DNA of 64,000 bases from positions 1 through 64,000 of the forward strand of contig DEKX01000043.1 in assembly GCA_002354095.1 (NCBI GenBank), written 5' to 3'. Below are positions 39,532 through 49,637 of the stretch, in pieces (position 1 is the stretch's first letter; each line of letters begins with the position of its first letter). The stretch is from Prevotella sp. UBA2711. GTDB taxonomy: Bacteria; Bacteroidota; Bacteroidia; Bacteroidales; Bacteroidaceae. A model generated the notes under the pieces. That model did not search any database and was not told the origin of the DNA. It saw nothing but the letters and a program-made list of their open reading frames with translations. Made by a program: the position numbers and the translations under genes.

Positions 39532-42123
39532 ATGACTAAAAAGTCTGCCTTTATAACCTTATTATTTTTCTTGTTGCCAATGTTGGCAGCAGCGGCTATA
39601 CCCGATATTAAATTCCGTCGCCTTGATACACGTGACGGTCTGTCTAATTCGCAGGTAAACAGCGTTTTACGTGATATCCGTGGAAATGTCTGGTTGGGTA
39701 CACAATTCGGTTTGTGCCGTTATGACGGCTATCGCTTTAAGACGTTTTATTCCTACGAACGCGATACGATGACACTGCGCAACAATCGTATTGACGAGAT
39801 ACAGGAGGCGCACGATGGCAGACTATGGCTGGATCATGGAATGAACTATTCTGTCTATGACCCCGTGACTGAGAAAGTGGACCGTTCGCCTACTTACTGG
39901 TTGGCTCAACATGGAATCAAGGGCGGGGCGGAAAGCATGCATATCGATTCCAAGAAGAATTACTGGGTGAAGACCTACGATAATGGTTTCTATTTCTATG
40001 ACCCCAATCATAAGAATCTCAAGCATATACCTTTCGGTTTCGGTGAAAAAGACTTTCTGAAAGACTTCGCTATCTCTGCCTATGCCGAGACCAGTAATGG
40101 TATGCTGATGGTGTCGATGCTGGGCGAACTGATGTGTGTGGACGGTGAACACGGCAAGGTGCTGTGGAAAGACGATTTCGTCAAGAAAAGTCTGAATGCC
40201 TATAATGACTACTGGGTATATGTGGACAAAGACGGGTTGATATGGGTTATCACCCACTCAGTGGGAACCTATATCTACGTTCCGCAGGAGAAGCGGTGGT
40301 ACACCAATCTGACCGATCTGATGCGGGCACGTGGCTTCTCGAATGTGCCCGACAATATTGTGGTATGGGAAGTGCGTTACGACCAGAAAGGACTGCTGTG
40401 GGTGGCTACCGACCACTTAGGTGTCGTGCTGTTGGACTTCAAGACCAAAGAATGGCGCCAGTTTACTAATGTCAAAGGCGATGAAACCTCATTCTCGGAC
40501 ATTACAGCCAAACATTTGTATGAAGACCAGTTAGGGCGCATGTGGGTGGCTACCTATAAAAACGGTGTGGCTATGAGTGCCGACGCGATGACTAATTTCA
40601 ATAGTATGGCACTGGGCGATATCAATGGTATCTGTGAAGATAAGCAGGGCTTCTACTGGTTGGGACTGAACAGTGGAGGTCTGCTGAAATTCGACCCGCG
40701 TACGATGGAAGTGGTAGAAAAGTACACCAAGGCGGAAATGGGTACAGCCAGCGACGTCATAGTAGGTAATTATGCCGCCAAGGACGGTACGCTTTGGTTC
40801 GGTACGTGGGAAGGCGGTCTGCTGCGCTACAGGAACGGACAGTGGAAGAACTACACAGTAACTACACCGGGAAGCGCGCTCAAGACCAATAACATCTGGG
40901 GCGTAACGGAAGACTATTGGGGCAACATCTGGATTGGTGTACTCGGTGGCGGCGTGGTCAGAATGGACAAGCATACGGAGTGCCAGCGTGCTTTCACAGA
41001 AGACAATTCCAATATTAAGACGGTATGGACCAATAGTATATCCAGAGCGTCAAACGGCTGGATACTGGCTGGTAATTCGGAATATTGTTCCATGATTAAT
41101 CCCAAGACGATGAAGGTGATTAACCTGTCAAAACCGCATGATGGTAATACAGTCACCATCTCGTCGGCTACCACACAGGCGGTGATGGATAGCAACGGAC
41201 TCCTATGGCAGGCATCACCGTCGGGCGTGAGTGTGTTCGACCGCAAATCGGGACAGATGCAGTTGCTGGACATGAAGTCGGGTTTCTATGGATCTAATGT
41301 GGTGGCACTGGCTGAAGACGATCATCACTCCATGTGGGTAGTGACAGACCACGGTATTTCGAGCGTGACAGCCCAGAAGGATGAAGACAACGGGCGCTGG
41401 ACATTTGCCGTGCGCAGCTACAATGACCGTGACGGTCTGCAGCCTGGTCCGTTCAACCAGCGTGCTATCTGTTTTACCCGTTCGGGATATTTATTGGTGG
41501 GCGGACAGGACGGACTGGACATCATCAATACCCGTAGATTGAATGAGAGCGGCAACAATGAGAAGCCCATATTCAGCGGACTGGTGATTTTCAATGACGA
41601 GATAGAGACAGGTAGTGTCTATAACGGACGGGTGGTTCTGGAGAAGGCTTTGGATATCGAACAGGCCATCACCCTGAAGTCAAGCGAGAATCAGTTTACC
41701 ATACAGATGGCATCGGACAATGGCGGTGCCAAGAATCATACACGCTTTGTTTACCGTCTGAAAGGATTTAACGACAAGTGGATTAAGACAGTGGTGTCAC
41801 AGCCCGACATTACCTATATGGGACTGCCCGTAGGCAGTTACACACTGTGCGTCAGAATGTTGAAAGACGACGGTACAATGGGAGAAATCGAACGCCAGTT
41901 GAGTATCACGATAATTGGGGCGTGGTACACATCCTGGTGGGCTATCACACTCTGGTGCCTGTCGCTGGCAGGCATCGGATGGTGTGGATGGCAGTATCGT
42001 GAACAAATACGTTCGATGTTCAAAAAGTCTGATTCTGGCGAACTGGATGTGGTGATTGACGACAGTGAGACACCGGCTGACGACGACATTGAAGAGGCCG
42101 TCATGATGGATCAAGAAGAATAA
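39532..42123 (+). CDS. Periplasmic propeller sensor with no kinase (HTCS-like, truncated)
   Basis: This 863-residue protein has a signal peptide (ending AAAIPDIKF). Two seven-bladed propellers of two-component-regulator type start FRRLDTRDGLSNSQV and WLGTQFGLCRYDGY. A Y_Y_Y domain (SENQFTIQMASDNGG and on, about 700-795) comes next, then one membrane helix near 802-822. In hybrid two-component sensors this is followed by kinase, receiver and AraC HTH. Here only about 40 acidic residues remain (DDSETPADDDIEEAVMM). It can sense in the periplasm but has no visible output, so it probably works with a partner such as the next protein. Confidence 0.88.
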   Translation: MTKKSAFITLLFFLLPMLAAAAIPDIKFRRLDTRDGLSNSQVNSVLRDIRGNVWLGTQFGLCRYDGYRFKTFYSYERDTMTLRNNRIDEIQEAHDGRLWLDHGMNYSVYDPVTEKVDRSPTYWLAQHGIKGGAESMHIDSKKNYWVKTYDNGFYFYDPNHKNLKHIPFGFGEKDFLKDFAISAYAETSNGMLMVSMLGELMCVDGEHGKVLWKDDFVKKSLNAYNDYWVYVDKDGLIWVITHSVGTYIYVPQEKRWYTNLTDLMRARGFSNVPDNIVVWEVRYDQKGLLWVATDHLGVVLLDFKTKEWRQFTNVKGDETSFSDITAKHLYEDQLGRMWVATYKNGVAMSADAMTNFNSMALGDINGICEDKQGFYWLGLNSGGLLKFDPRTMEVVEKYTKAEMGTASDVIVGNYAAKDGTLWFGTWEGGLLRYRNGQWKNYTVTTPGSALKTNNIWGVTEDYWGNIWIGVLGGGVVRMDKHTECQRAFTEDNSNIKTVWTNSISRASNGWILAGNSEYCSMINPKTMKVINLSKPHDGNTVTISSATTQAVMDSNGLLWQASPSGVSVFDRKSGQMQLLDMKSGFYGSNVVALAEDDHHSMWVVTDHGISSVTAQKDEDNGRWTFAVRSYNDRDGLQPGPFNQRAICFTRSGYLLVGGQDGLDIINTRRLNESGNNEKPIFSGLVIFNDEIETGSVYNGRVVLEKALDIEQAITLKSSENQFTIQMASDNGGAKNHTRFVYRLKGFNDKWIKTVVSQPDITYMGLPVGSYTLCVRMLKDDGTMGEIERQLSITIIGAWYTSWWAITLWCLSLAGIGWCGWQYREQIRSMFKKSDSGELDVVIDDSETPADDDIEEAVMMDQEE

Positions 42124-42142
42124 TACAAAAATACATAACTAA

Positions 42143-45100
42143 ATGAGGAAGTGGTTCTTAACTTTGGCGATGACAATATGTGCGGCAATACCTGCAGTCG
42201 CAACTATTGACGATATCAAATTCAGTCGCTTGGATACGCGCGATGGTTTGAGTAATTCGCAGATAGTCAGTATCTTTCGTGATTCGAAAGGCTTTATGTG
42301 GTTCAGTACGCCCTACGGACTGAACCGTTACGATGGATACCGTTTCAAGACATTCCTGTCGGACGCTAAAGACACCACGACGCTTCGCAGTAATTATTTG
42401 GATGAGGTATTTGAGGCTTATGACGGTAAACTGTGGATTCGCCAGAGCATGAACTATGTTATCTACGACCCTGTGACCGAGAAGTTTGACCGTCATCCAG
42501 AGGTTTGGTTGCACGAGCGTGGCGTCAAGGGTGGAATAGAAAAGCTGTTCATTGATTCCCATAAACATATATGGGTGAAAACCTTTGATGAGGGCTTCTG
42601 GCATTACAATCCCCGCACAGGAAAAGTAAAGCAGTGGCGTTTCGGTTACGGTCCCCAGGAGTTCAACAACGACTTCGGTGTTAGCACTTTTGTGGAGTAC
42701 GGTAAGTGTGTGTTGGTTTCTTCCTTTAATGGTGAGATATTCTGTTTCAATCGCGACGATGACAGACTGAGTTGGAAAAGCAATTATCTGCGGAAGCGTG
42801 GACTGACCAGTAATCAGGATTGTAAGTTGAGAGTGGACAGATATGGTAATCTCTTTGTGATGACCACTACCTCTACATTTGTCAAGACAAACACCAAAGT
42901 TCCCCGTTGGTATCATAGCCTGCCTGACTACCTGCGGTCGTTGGGTATAGAGGCAGACCTCTCGGAAGTGGCGAGCGTATGGGATATTAAATTCGACAAG
43001 AGACGCCGTATGTGGATTGCTACCGACCATCACGGACTGATTATTGTTGACTTGAAGACGAAGGAACTGCGCCAGTTCCTGCACGATAAGCACGATGATA
43101 CTTCTATCAGCGACAATTCCATCCGTTTTATTTATCCCGATAATATGGGACGCATGTGGCTGGGCACCTATGTGAATGGTATCAGCTGTTTTACGGAGAG
43201 CAGTTCCAACTTCCGCAATTTAGAGTTGGGCAATATCAATACCATCTGTGTAGATAAGGCGGGTAAATACTGGTTGGGTACCAATGATGCAGGTATAATC
43301 TGTTTTGATCCCCAGACGGAAGAGAAAGTCATCTATGACAAGGCAAGTCATGGCATCGGTTCGAATACCATGGTGGGCTCTCTGGCAGCCAGTGACGGTT
43401 CAGTATGGTTTGGTACTTACGAGGGTGGACTCATCCATATCAAGGACGGACATGTGACCAACTATCGGGTGACAGGTAAAATGGGCGATTTGGCTAACGA
43501 TAATATCTGGACCATCTATGAAGACCAGTGGGGCTACATTTGGTTGGGAACCCTGGGAAGTGGTGTGCAGCGCCTGAATCCCCAAACCGGTGAGATGAGT
43601 GTACCAATCGGTACCAAGAATTCTACTATCCCCAGCGATTATATCTCTACGATCAGTCGCACGAAGAAGGGGTGGATGATGGTGTCTCACTCTCTGTTTT
43701 ACTCACTGATTAACCCGAAGACGCGTAAGATTATCAACAGGAATATTACAGATAATCAAGACGGTATAGGTATCACGGAAATGTCGATCAATGCGATGGA
43801 GGATAGCCGAGGACTGGCTTGGCAAGGCTCTGCATCAGGTGCAACGGTTTGGGATCCTAAAACAAAAAAGGTGTATCTGATAGATATGCAGTCGGGCTTG
43901 TTCGGCTCTACGGTAAACGGTATCATAGAAGACGAACGGCACACCATGTGGTTGGTGACCGACCACGGTGTGTCCAATGTGGTGCCGCAGAAACAATGGG
44001 ACGGAACGTACAACTTCGTAGTGCGCAGCTATAACAACCGTGACGGCTTGCAGGACGGTCCCTACAATCAACGTTCTATCTGTTATACACCAGACGGAAA
44101 ACTGTTGGTAGGCGGACAGGGCGGTCTGGATATCATTGACCCCCGTAAGATGGGTAAGGGAAGGGGAGTAGAAACTCCTATATTCAGCGGTCTGAAGATT
44201 GCCGGTCATCAGGTAGAAGTAGGCGAGAAAGTCAACGGCAAGGTTGTACTGTCGGAAGCACTGGATTACAGTCGTGAAATCACACTCAGTTTCAATGATG
44301 AATTTACGATTCAGATGGGTAGTAACAATGGTGACCCTCATAACCGTTCGCGTTTTATCTACAAAATGGCGGGCTACAGTGATGTGTGGAAGAGCACGGA
44401 GGAAGTGAATCCCAATATTACCTATCAGAGTCTGAGAGCCGGTTTCTATTATCTGTGTGTGCGTATGATGAATGACGATGGTACGATGGGGACCGCAGAA
44501 GGACAGATAGCCATTACCATCCAACCACCGATATGGCGCACGCGCTGGATGATTTTGCTATACATGTTGCTGATTGCCATTGCAGCATGGTTCTGGCGTA
44601 AATGGTATATGAAACGACAGAAGCGCAGACTGGATGCAGAGATTCTGATTCGTGAAACCGAGAAACAGTCGTGGATGGCAGAGATGCGCCGTAAGATTGC
44701 TGAGGGTGATGCTCATGTAGAGCATGGGGTTGCACAAAATGAGTTGACGCTTAATCTGATGCAGGACGACCTCGTGGCATTTATCAAGAAAATATGCCGT
44801 GAGTTTAAAGATCCGGAAGGGCGATCCTTTAAACTCTCCATCGTGGCTGCCGCTGAACATCTGGAGATACTGTTCGACCCGTCGGAGTTGAAACGTGCTA
44901 TTTATATCCTGCTGTCCAATTCCGTGAAGTTCGCACCGGAGGAGTGTCGTATCAGTGTAGGGATTGCACGTATGAGCAACGGTGATGCCCAATTGCAGAT
45001 AGCCGACAGCGGCTTGGGTGTTCCTGAACATGCGCGTTCTACTATGTTTGAACCCATGACAGAGGGTGAGGGTCTCGGTCTTGACAAGGTGAAGGCTGTT

Positions 45101-45214
45101 GTAGAAGCCCATCATGGTACTATCCGTTTTGAGGACAATCCAGGTGGCGGTTCGATTTTCATCATCACATTGCCTGTGGGCGATATTGTGGAAGAAGCAG
45201 AAGTAATAGAATAA
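42143..45214 (+). CDS. Periplasmic propeller sensor with HATPase domain but no HisKA
   Basis: This 1023-residue paralog of the preceding gene has a signal peptide, the same double propeller (IKFSRLDTRDGLSNSQIV), a Y_Y_Y domain and one membrane helix near 803-823. A cytosolic coiled stretch and a GHKL-type HATPase (about 916-1010) follow, with IYILLSNSVKFAPEEC (N box), ADSGLGVPEH (G1) and GLGLDKVKAVVEAHHG (G2). I see no H-box of the HExRTP type between helix and ATPase, no receiver and no HTH. It may be an ATP-binding partner that phosphorylates or regulates through another protein, or a degenerate sensor. It is followed by the GH31 gene 22 bases later. Confidence 0.88.
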   Translation: MRKWFLTLAMTICAAIPAVATIDDIKFSRLDTRDGLSNSQIVSIFRDSKGFMWFSTPYGLNRYDGYRFKTFLSDAKDTTTLRSNYLDEVFEAYDGKLWIRQSMNYVIYDPVTEKFDRHPEVWLHERGVKGGIEKLFIDSHKHIWVKTFDEGFWHYNPRTGKVKQWRFGYGPQEFNNDFGVSTFVEYGKCVLVSSFNGEIFCFNRDDDRLSWKSNYLRKRGLTSNQDCKLRVDRYGNLFVMTTTSTFVKTNTKVPRWYHSLPDYLRSLGIEADLSEVASVWDIKFDKRRRMWIATDHHGLIIVDLKTKELRQFLHDKHDDTSISDNSIRFIYPDNMGRMWLGTYVNGISCFTESSSNFRNLELGNINTICVDKAGKYWLGTNDAGIICFDPQTEEKVIYDKASHGIGSNTMVGSLAASDGSVWFGTYEGGLIHIKDGHVTNYRVTGKMGDLANDNIWTIYEDQWGYIWLGTLGSGVQRLNPQTGEMSVPIGTKNSTIPSDYISTISRTKKGWMMVSHSLFYSLINPKTRKIINRNITDNQDGIGITEMSINAMEDSRGLAWQGSASGATVWDPKTKKVYLIDMQSGLFGSTVNGIIEDERHTMWLVTDHGVSNVVPQKQWDGTYNFVVRSYNNRDGLQDGPYNQRSICYTPDGKLLVGGQGGLDIIDPRKMGKGRGVETPIFSGLKIAGHQVEVGEKVNGKVVLSEALDYSREITLSFNDEFTIQMGSNNGDPHNRSRFIYKMAGYSDVWKSTEEVNPNITYQSLRAGFYYLCVRMMNDDGTMGTAEGQIAITIQPPIWRTRWMILLYMLLIAIAAWFWRKWYMKRQKRRLDAEILIRETEKQSWMAEMRRKIAEGDAHVEHGVAQNELTLNLMQDDLVAFIKKICREFKDPEGRSFKLSIVAAAEHLEILFDPSELKRAIYILLSNSVKFAPEECRISVGIARMSNGDAQLQIADSGLGVPEHARSTMFEPMTEGEGLGLDKVKAVVEAHHGTIRFEDNPGGGSIFIITLPVGDIVEEAEVIE

Positions 45215-45235
45215 ATATTAAAAAATAATAGAAAC

Positions 45236-48214
45236 ATGAAAAAATGGAGATTCTTGGTGACAGGTTTGCTCGTTGGTATGGCATCCACCCTGTGGGCTGC
45301 TGATTATCAGGTAAACGGCAATTTTGTGTCCATCCCAGTGAAAGAAGCAAAGGCAGGCGGTGCGAAAATAGTACGTTTGCAAGTGATTAACGACAACATT
45401 ATCCGTGTGCAGGCTACTTCTGAGGATGCGCTGCCCCAGAAGAAACAGAGTCTGATGATTGTCGAACAAAAGGGGCGCCCCCAATTTGATGTCAAGCAGG
45501 ACGACCATCAGGTGTGTGTGAAGGCTAAGAATGTGGAAGCCCGTGTCGATGTGAAGTCGGGAAAGATTGTCTTCTATGACGGACAAGGCAAGAAGTTGCT
45601 GAAAGAGGCTGATAACGGAAAGCAGTTCAAGCCGTTCACTGTTCCTGAGCGTGAATTAGGTCAGAAGGCAGGATTCTCTGTTTCGGAGGAAATGAAGCAT
45701 GGACTCACTTGGCAGATGAAATTCGACAGTCCTGAAGACGAGGCTTTCTACGGACTCGGTCAGCACCAGTCGGAAGAGTTTAATATGAAGGGCAAGAACG
45801 AAGATCTCTTCCAATATAACACCAAGGTATCTATTCCTTTCGTGCTCTCTAACAAGAACTACGGTATTCTTTGGGATTCGTATAGCTATTGCCGATTTGG
45901 TAACCCCCATGATTATCTGCAACTGAATCGTGCCTTTAAACTCTATGACAAACAGGGTAAGGAAGGTCATCTGACAGGTACCTATACAGGCAGAGATGGC
46001 AAGCAGATTGTTCGCGAAGAGGATTCTATCTATTACGAGTATGGATTCCCTGCTAAATCTGAAATAGCCGTGAAGACCGATAATGGCGGTATCAAGAATT
46101 TCCCGAAAGGTTTTAATCTGCAAGGAGCTACCGTCGTCTATGATGGTTTTATTGAACCGCAGCAATCCAGTCTCTATCAGTTTATCCTCTATTATTCCGG
46201 CTATGTGAAGGTATATATTGATGGTAAGGAAGTTGTTCCTGAACGCTGGCGTACAGCATGGAATCCCAATGCCTATAAGTTTGCCACCGAGCTGCAGAAA
46301 GGTAAAAAGGCTCAGGTGCGCATAGAATGGCAGCCAGATGGCGGCGAAGCCTACTGCGGACTCCGTGTAGCTGAGCCTCGCAGTGAGGAAGAACGTGAAA
46401 AACTGAGCATCTGGAGTGAGATGGCTCGTGATATGGATTATTATTTCATTGCAGGTAAGAATTTTGACGAGGTCATTAGCGGCTATCGCACACTGACAGG
46501 TAAGGCATCGCTTTATCCTAAGTGGGTGCTGGGCTTCTGGCAGAGCCGTGAGCGTTATAAGACTGCCCAGGAAATTGAGGAGACACTTGCTGAATTCCGT
46601 AAACGCCACATTCCTGTTGATAATATTGTGCAGGACTGGAACTACTGGCCAGAGGATCAGTGGGGCAGTCATCAGTTCGAGGCTTCACGCTATCCGAATC
46701 CACAGGAAATGCTTGACAAGGTTCATGCCATGCATGGACGCTTCATGATCAGTGTATGGCCGAAGTTCTATGTCAATACCGATAACTACAAAGAACTCGA
46801 TAAGAAGGGATGGATGTACACCCAGGCTGTCAAGGACGATATCCACGATTGGGTAGGACCTGGTTATGTGGCTGGTTTCTATGATGCCTACGATGCTGGT
46901 GCCCGTAAGATGTTCTGGCGTCAGATGGACGAGAATCTCTATACGAAATATAACAAAAATGGTGTAGCTGGTGTGGATGCCTGGTGGATGGATGCTTCAG
47001 AACCCAATGTTCGCGACTGTACTCCAATGTGGTATCGTAAAGCACTCAGTGGTCCTACAGCCCTTGGCACTTCAACCGAGTATTTCAATGCGTATTCTAC
47101 AGTGAATGCTGATGCTATCTACAATGGACAGCGCAGTGTGTGGAAGGGTAAAGACAACGAGCCTCGCGTATTCCTGCTAACCCGAAGCGGCTTTGCCGGT
47201 GAACAGCGTTTCTCTACAGCAACATGGAGTGGTGATATCGGTACCCGTTGGGAAGATATGCGTGCCCAGATGACGGCAGGTCTGAATTACTCAATGTCAG
47301 GGGTTCCTTTCTGGGGCATGGACCAAGGTGGTTTCTGTGTAGAGAATCGTTATGTGGCTGCCCAACAGTTGTTTGATCGCACTGGTCAGGAGAATGAAGA
47401 CCTGAAGGAATGGCGTGAGCTGCAGACCCGTTGGAATCAGTTCGGTGCCTTTATTCCACTTTTCCGTGCCCATGGGCAATGGCCTTTGCGTGAGATATGG
47501 AATATTGCTCCTGACAATCATCCTGCTTATAAGTCGTTCGTTTACTACGATAAATTGCGCTATCGTCTGATGCCTTACATCTATTCAATGGCTGGATGGG
47601 CTCATTTCAAGGACTATACACTGATGCGTGCCTTGGTGATGGACTTTAACGGTGACAAGCAGGTGGAGAATATCGGTAACCAGTGGATGTTCGGTCCTGC
47701 ACTGATGGCTTGTCCCGTCGGTTATTACAAGGCTCGTAACCGTAGCGTGTACTTCCCACAGCAGTGTGGATGGTATAATCTCTATACGGGCGAATATATT
47801 CAAGGAGGACAGAGGCTCATTGTAGATGCTCCTTACGAGTGTATCCCTGTCTATGTCCGTGAGGGTGCTATCATTCCCTTTGGTCCTGAGATGGAGTGGA
47901 GTGACGAAAAACCGGCAGAACTCATCAATCTCTATGTCTATGCTGGTAAGGATGGAGAATTCCAACTTTATGAGGACGAAGGCGTGAACTATAATTACGA
48001 GAAGGGCCGTTATGCCACTATTGACATCACGTATGATGATGCTTCCCGTACTGTGAAGATTGGTGCACGCAAGGGGCAGTTCCCTGGTATGCTGAAGCAG
48101 CGCCGTTTCAATGTGGTCCTGATTTCCAAGGATGCTCCCAAAGCGCTCAATCTTGACAACCCAGAGGGAAAACTGGTGCAGTATAATGGTAAGGAAGTCA
48201 GTGTGAAGCTCTGA
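45236..48214 (+). CDS. GH31 alpha-xylosidase-like enzyme with inserted PA14 domain
   Basis: This 992-residue secreted protein has a signal peptide ending LWAA. The N-terminal GH31 beta domain is interrupted at about residues 290-385 by a PA14 domain (VYDGFIEPQQSSLYQFILYY, then VKVYIDGKEVVPERW). The catalytic barrel has nucleophile D586 (WWMDASEP) and acid/base D667 (WSGDIGTRWEDM). GH31 enzymes with PA14 at this position are alpha-xylosidases of xyloglucan loci in Bacteroidota and Cellvibrio. That activity is the leading guess, alpha-glucosidase the alternative. It lies in the operon with the propeller sensors. Confidence 0.88.
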   Translation: MKKWRFLVTGLLVGMASTLWAADYQVNGNFVSIPVKEAKAGGAKIVRLQVINDNIIRVQATSEDALPQKKQSLMIVEQKGRPQFDVKQDDHQVCVKAKNVEARVDVKSGKIVFYDGQGKKLLKEADNGKQFKPFTVPERELGQKAGFSVSEEMKHGLTWQMKFDSPEDEAFYGLGQHQSEEFNMKGKNEDLFQYNTKVSIPFVLSNKNYGILWDSYSYCRFGNPHDYLQLNRAFKLYDKQGKEGHLTGTYTGRDGKQIVREEDSIYYEYGFPAKSEIAVKTDNGGIKNFPKGFNLQGATVVYDGFIEPQQSSLYQFILYYSGYVKVYIDGKEVVPERWRTAWNPNAYKFATELQKGKKAQVRIEWQPDGGEAYCGLRVAEPRSEEEREKLSIWSEMARDMDYYFIAGKNFDEVISGYRTLTGKASLYPKWVLGFWQSRERYKTAQEIEETLAEFRKRHIPVDNIVQDWNYWPEDQWGSHQFEASRYPNPQEMLDKVHAMHGRFMISVWPKFYVNTDNYKELDKKGWMYTQAVKDDIHDWVGPGYVAGFYDAYDAGARKMFWRQMDENLYTKYNKNGVAGVDAWWMDASEPNVRDCTPMWYRKALSGPTALGTSTEYFNAYSTVNADAIYNGQRSVWKGKDNEPRVFLLTRSGFAGEQRFSTATWSGDIGTRWEDMRAQMTAGLNYSMSGVPFWGMDQGGFCVENRYVAAQQLFDRTGQENEDLKEWRELQTRWNQFGAFIPLFRAHGQWPLREIWNIAPDNHPAYKSFVYYDKLRYRLMPYIYSMAGWAHFKDYTLMRALVMDFNGDKQVENIGNQWMFGPALMACPVGYYKARNRSVYFPQQCGWYNLYTGEYIQGGQRLIVDAPYECIPVYVREGAIIPFGPEMEWSDEKPAELINLYVYAGKDGEFQLYEDEGVNYNYEKGRYATIDITYDDASRTVKIGARKGQFPGMLKQRRFNVVLISKDAPKALNLDNPEGKLVQYNGKEVSVKL

Positions 48215-48233
48215 ATAATAGAACCCTAATTAC

Positions 48234-48476
48234 ATGACGCTTATGAAGAAAAAATGGAAAATTCTGGAGAATAGGGCAGTGCTGCAAGTCTTGACATGGT
48301 TGGGCATTGGCTCCACCTCACTCATCTTCATGGCATGCTACGGACCGGCTCCACGCAATTACCAGGTGGTGGAGGAGGAAGACTCTACCGTAGTGATGGT
48401 TGGTGACAGTGTCGTGATGGCTGTTGATGCAGCTGCCGATGTGGCTGCCACCGATTCAAAAGCTGAGGCTAAGTAA
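48234..48476 (+). CDS. Small putative lipoprotein of the rSAM/lipoprotein pair
   Basis: This 80-residue protein has an N-terminal positive-hydrophobic segment (MKKKWKILENRAVLQVLTWL, using either of two starts) and a lipobox-like IFMACYGPAP near residues 32-41. About 40 mostly acidic, Ala/Val-rich residues follow (VEEEDSTVVMVGDSVVMAV). The Cys-Tyr-Gly-Pro motif and the position 5 bases before a radical SAM/SPASM gene fit the lipoprotein of the Bacteroidota rSAM/lipoprotein system as I recall it. It is shorter than typical members and lacks the carboxypeptidase-like extension. It is likely to be the modified substrate or partner. Confidence 0.6.
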   Translation: MTLMKKKWKILENRAVLQVLTWLGIGSTSLIFMACYGPAPRNYQVVEEEDSTVVMVGDSVVMAVDAAADVAATDSKAEAK

Positions 48477-48481
48477 GACAC

Positions 48482-49570
48482 ATGGCTATGAAGGCAACCC
48501 CACTGGCCCTTAAGAAGAAACTCGCCTTGGAACTTTGGCGAAAACGTGAACAGAACATGCTGCAGGAACATCCCCTGCAGCAACTGTTTTGGGAGTGTAC
48601 GCTGCGCTGTAATCTCCGTTGCAGACATTGTGGCAGTGACTGCAAGACCCTTGCAGACCGTCAGGACATGCCCAAAGAAGACTTCCTGCGGGTACTTGAC
48701 AGTGTAGCGCAGCGATGCAATCCCCATCAAGTGTTCGTGGTTGTATCTGGTGGTGAGCCCTTGATGCGTGAAGACTTGGAGGAGTGTTGTTCTGCCATCT
48801 ATGCGAAAGGATTTCCATGGGGAATGGTTACCAATGGTCTGTTACTTTCAGCCGAGCGTCTGGAGCGCCTGTTGAAGGCGGGTATGCATTCTATTACCAT
48901 TAGTCTTGACGGGCTGGAGGATGACCACAACTGGATGCGAGGTCATCCGCATAGCTTTCAGCGTGTTGATGAGGCCATCTCCATGTTGGTTCGGTTGCCG
49001 CAGGTATCCTTCGATATAGTGACGTGTGTTAATCAGCGTAACTACCCCAAGCTTCCAGAGCTTCGTGACTATCTGATAGCAAAAGGTGTCCGTCATTGGC
49101 GCATCTTTACTGTTTTCCCAGTAGGCCGTGCGGCTCATGATCCGGAATTGCAGCTATCAGATGAGGAGTTCAAAGGCGTCTTCGAGTTTATCCGTTCAAC
49201 CAGGCGCGAAGGCAATATCGGGCTAAATTACGGTTGCGAGGGATTCCTGGGCAATTACGAGGGCGAAGTGCGCGACCACCTCTTCACCTGTCAGGCTGGT
49301 GTGACCATTGGCTCCGTCTTGATTGACGGTTCTATTTCAGCATGTACCAGTATTCGCAGCGACTATCACCAAGGTAATATCTATCACGATGACTTTATGG
49401 ATGTTTGGGAGCATCGTTTCCTCCCTTACAGGAACCATGAATGGATGCGCCGTGACCAGTGTGCCGACTGCTCTTATTTCCGCTATTGTCAAGGCAATGG
49501 CATGCATCTGCGTGACGGCGATGGCCGTCTGTTGTTATGTCATGTAAAGCGGCTGAACAGTACCGAGTAA
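48482..49570 (+). CDS. Radical SAM/SPASM protein of the rSAM/lipoprotein pair
   Basis: This 362-residue protein has the radical SAM cluster at C43, C47 and C50 (within ECTLRCNLRCRHCGSDC), then VVSGGEPLMREDLEECC and TISLDGLEDDHNWMRGHPHS. The C-terminal SPASM cysteines are CQAGVTIGSV, CADCSYFRYCQGNG and LLCHVKR. It closely fits the Bacteroidota family that co-occurs with a small lipoprotein (TIGR04133 with TIGR04134 as I recall). SPASM enzymes modify peptides or proteins, so the adjacent lipoprotein is the likely substrate. It is the last gene of the operon from 39532, and the modification is not known. Confidence 0.82.
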   Translation: MAMKATPLALKKKLALELWRKREQNMLQEHPLQQLFWECTLRCNLRCRHCGSDCKTLADRQDMPKEDFLRVLDSVAQRCNPHQVFVVVSGGEPLMREDLEECCSAIYAKGFPWGMVTNGLLLSAERLERLLKAGMHSITISLDGLEDDHNWMRGHPHSFQRVDEAISMLVRLPQVSFDIVTCVNQRNYPKLPELRDYLIAKGVRHWRIFTVFPVGRAAHDPELQLSDEEFKGVFEFIRSTRREGNIGLNYGCEGFLGNYEGEVRDHLFTCQAGVTIGSVLIDGSISACTSIRSDYHQGNIYHDDFMDVWEHRFLPYRNHEWMRRDQCADCSYFRYCQGNGMHLRDGDGRLLLCHVKRLNSTE

Positions 49571-49624
49571 AAATTGTGGATATTTTTTTTACTTGTTTTG
49601 CTTCTTTTTATAGAATAAAAGATG

Positions 49625-49632
49625 TATCTTTG
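49625..49632 (+). promoter_or_regulatory. -7 element of the TPR histidine kinase gene
   Basis: TATCTTTG lies 5 bases before the ATG, with T-rich DNA upstream. A TTTG at 49597-49600 is 24 bases away, so the -33 is imperfect. Confidence 0.45.
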
Positions 49633-49637
49633 CAATC

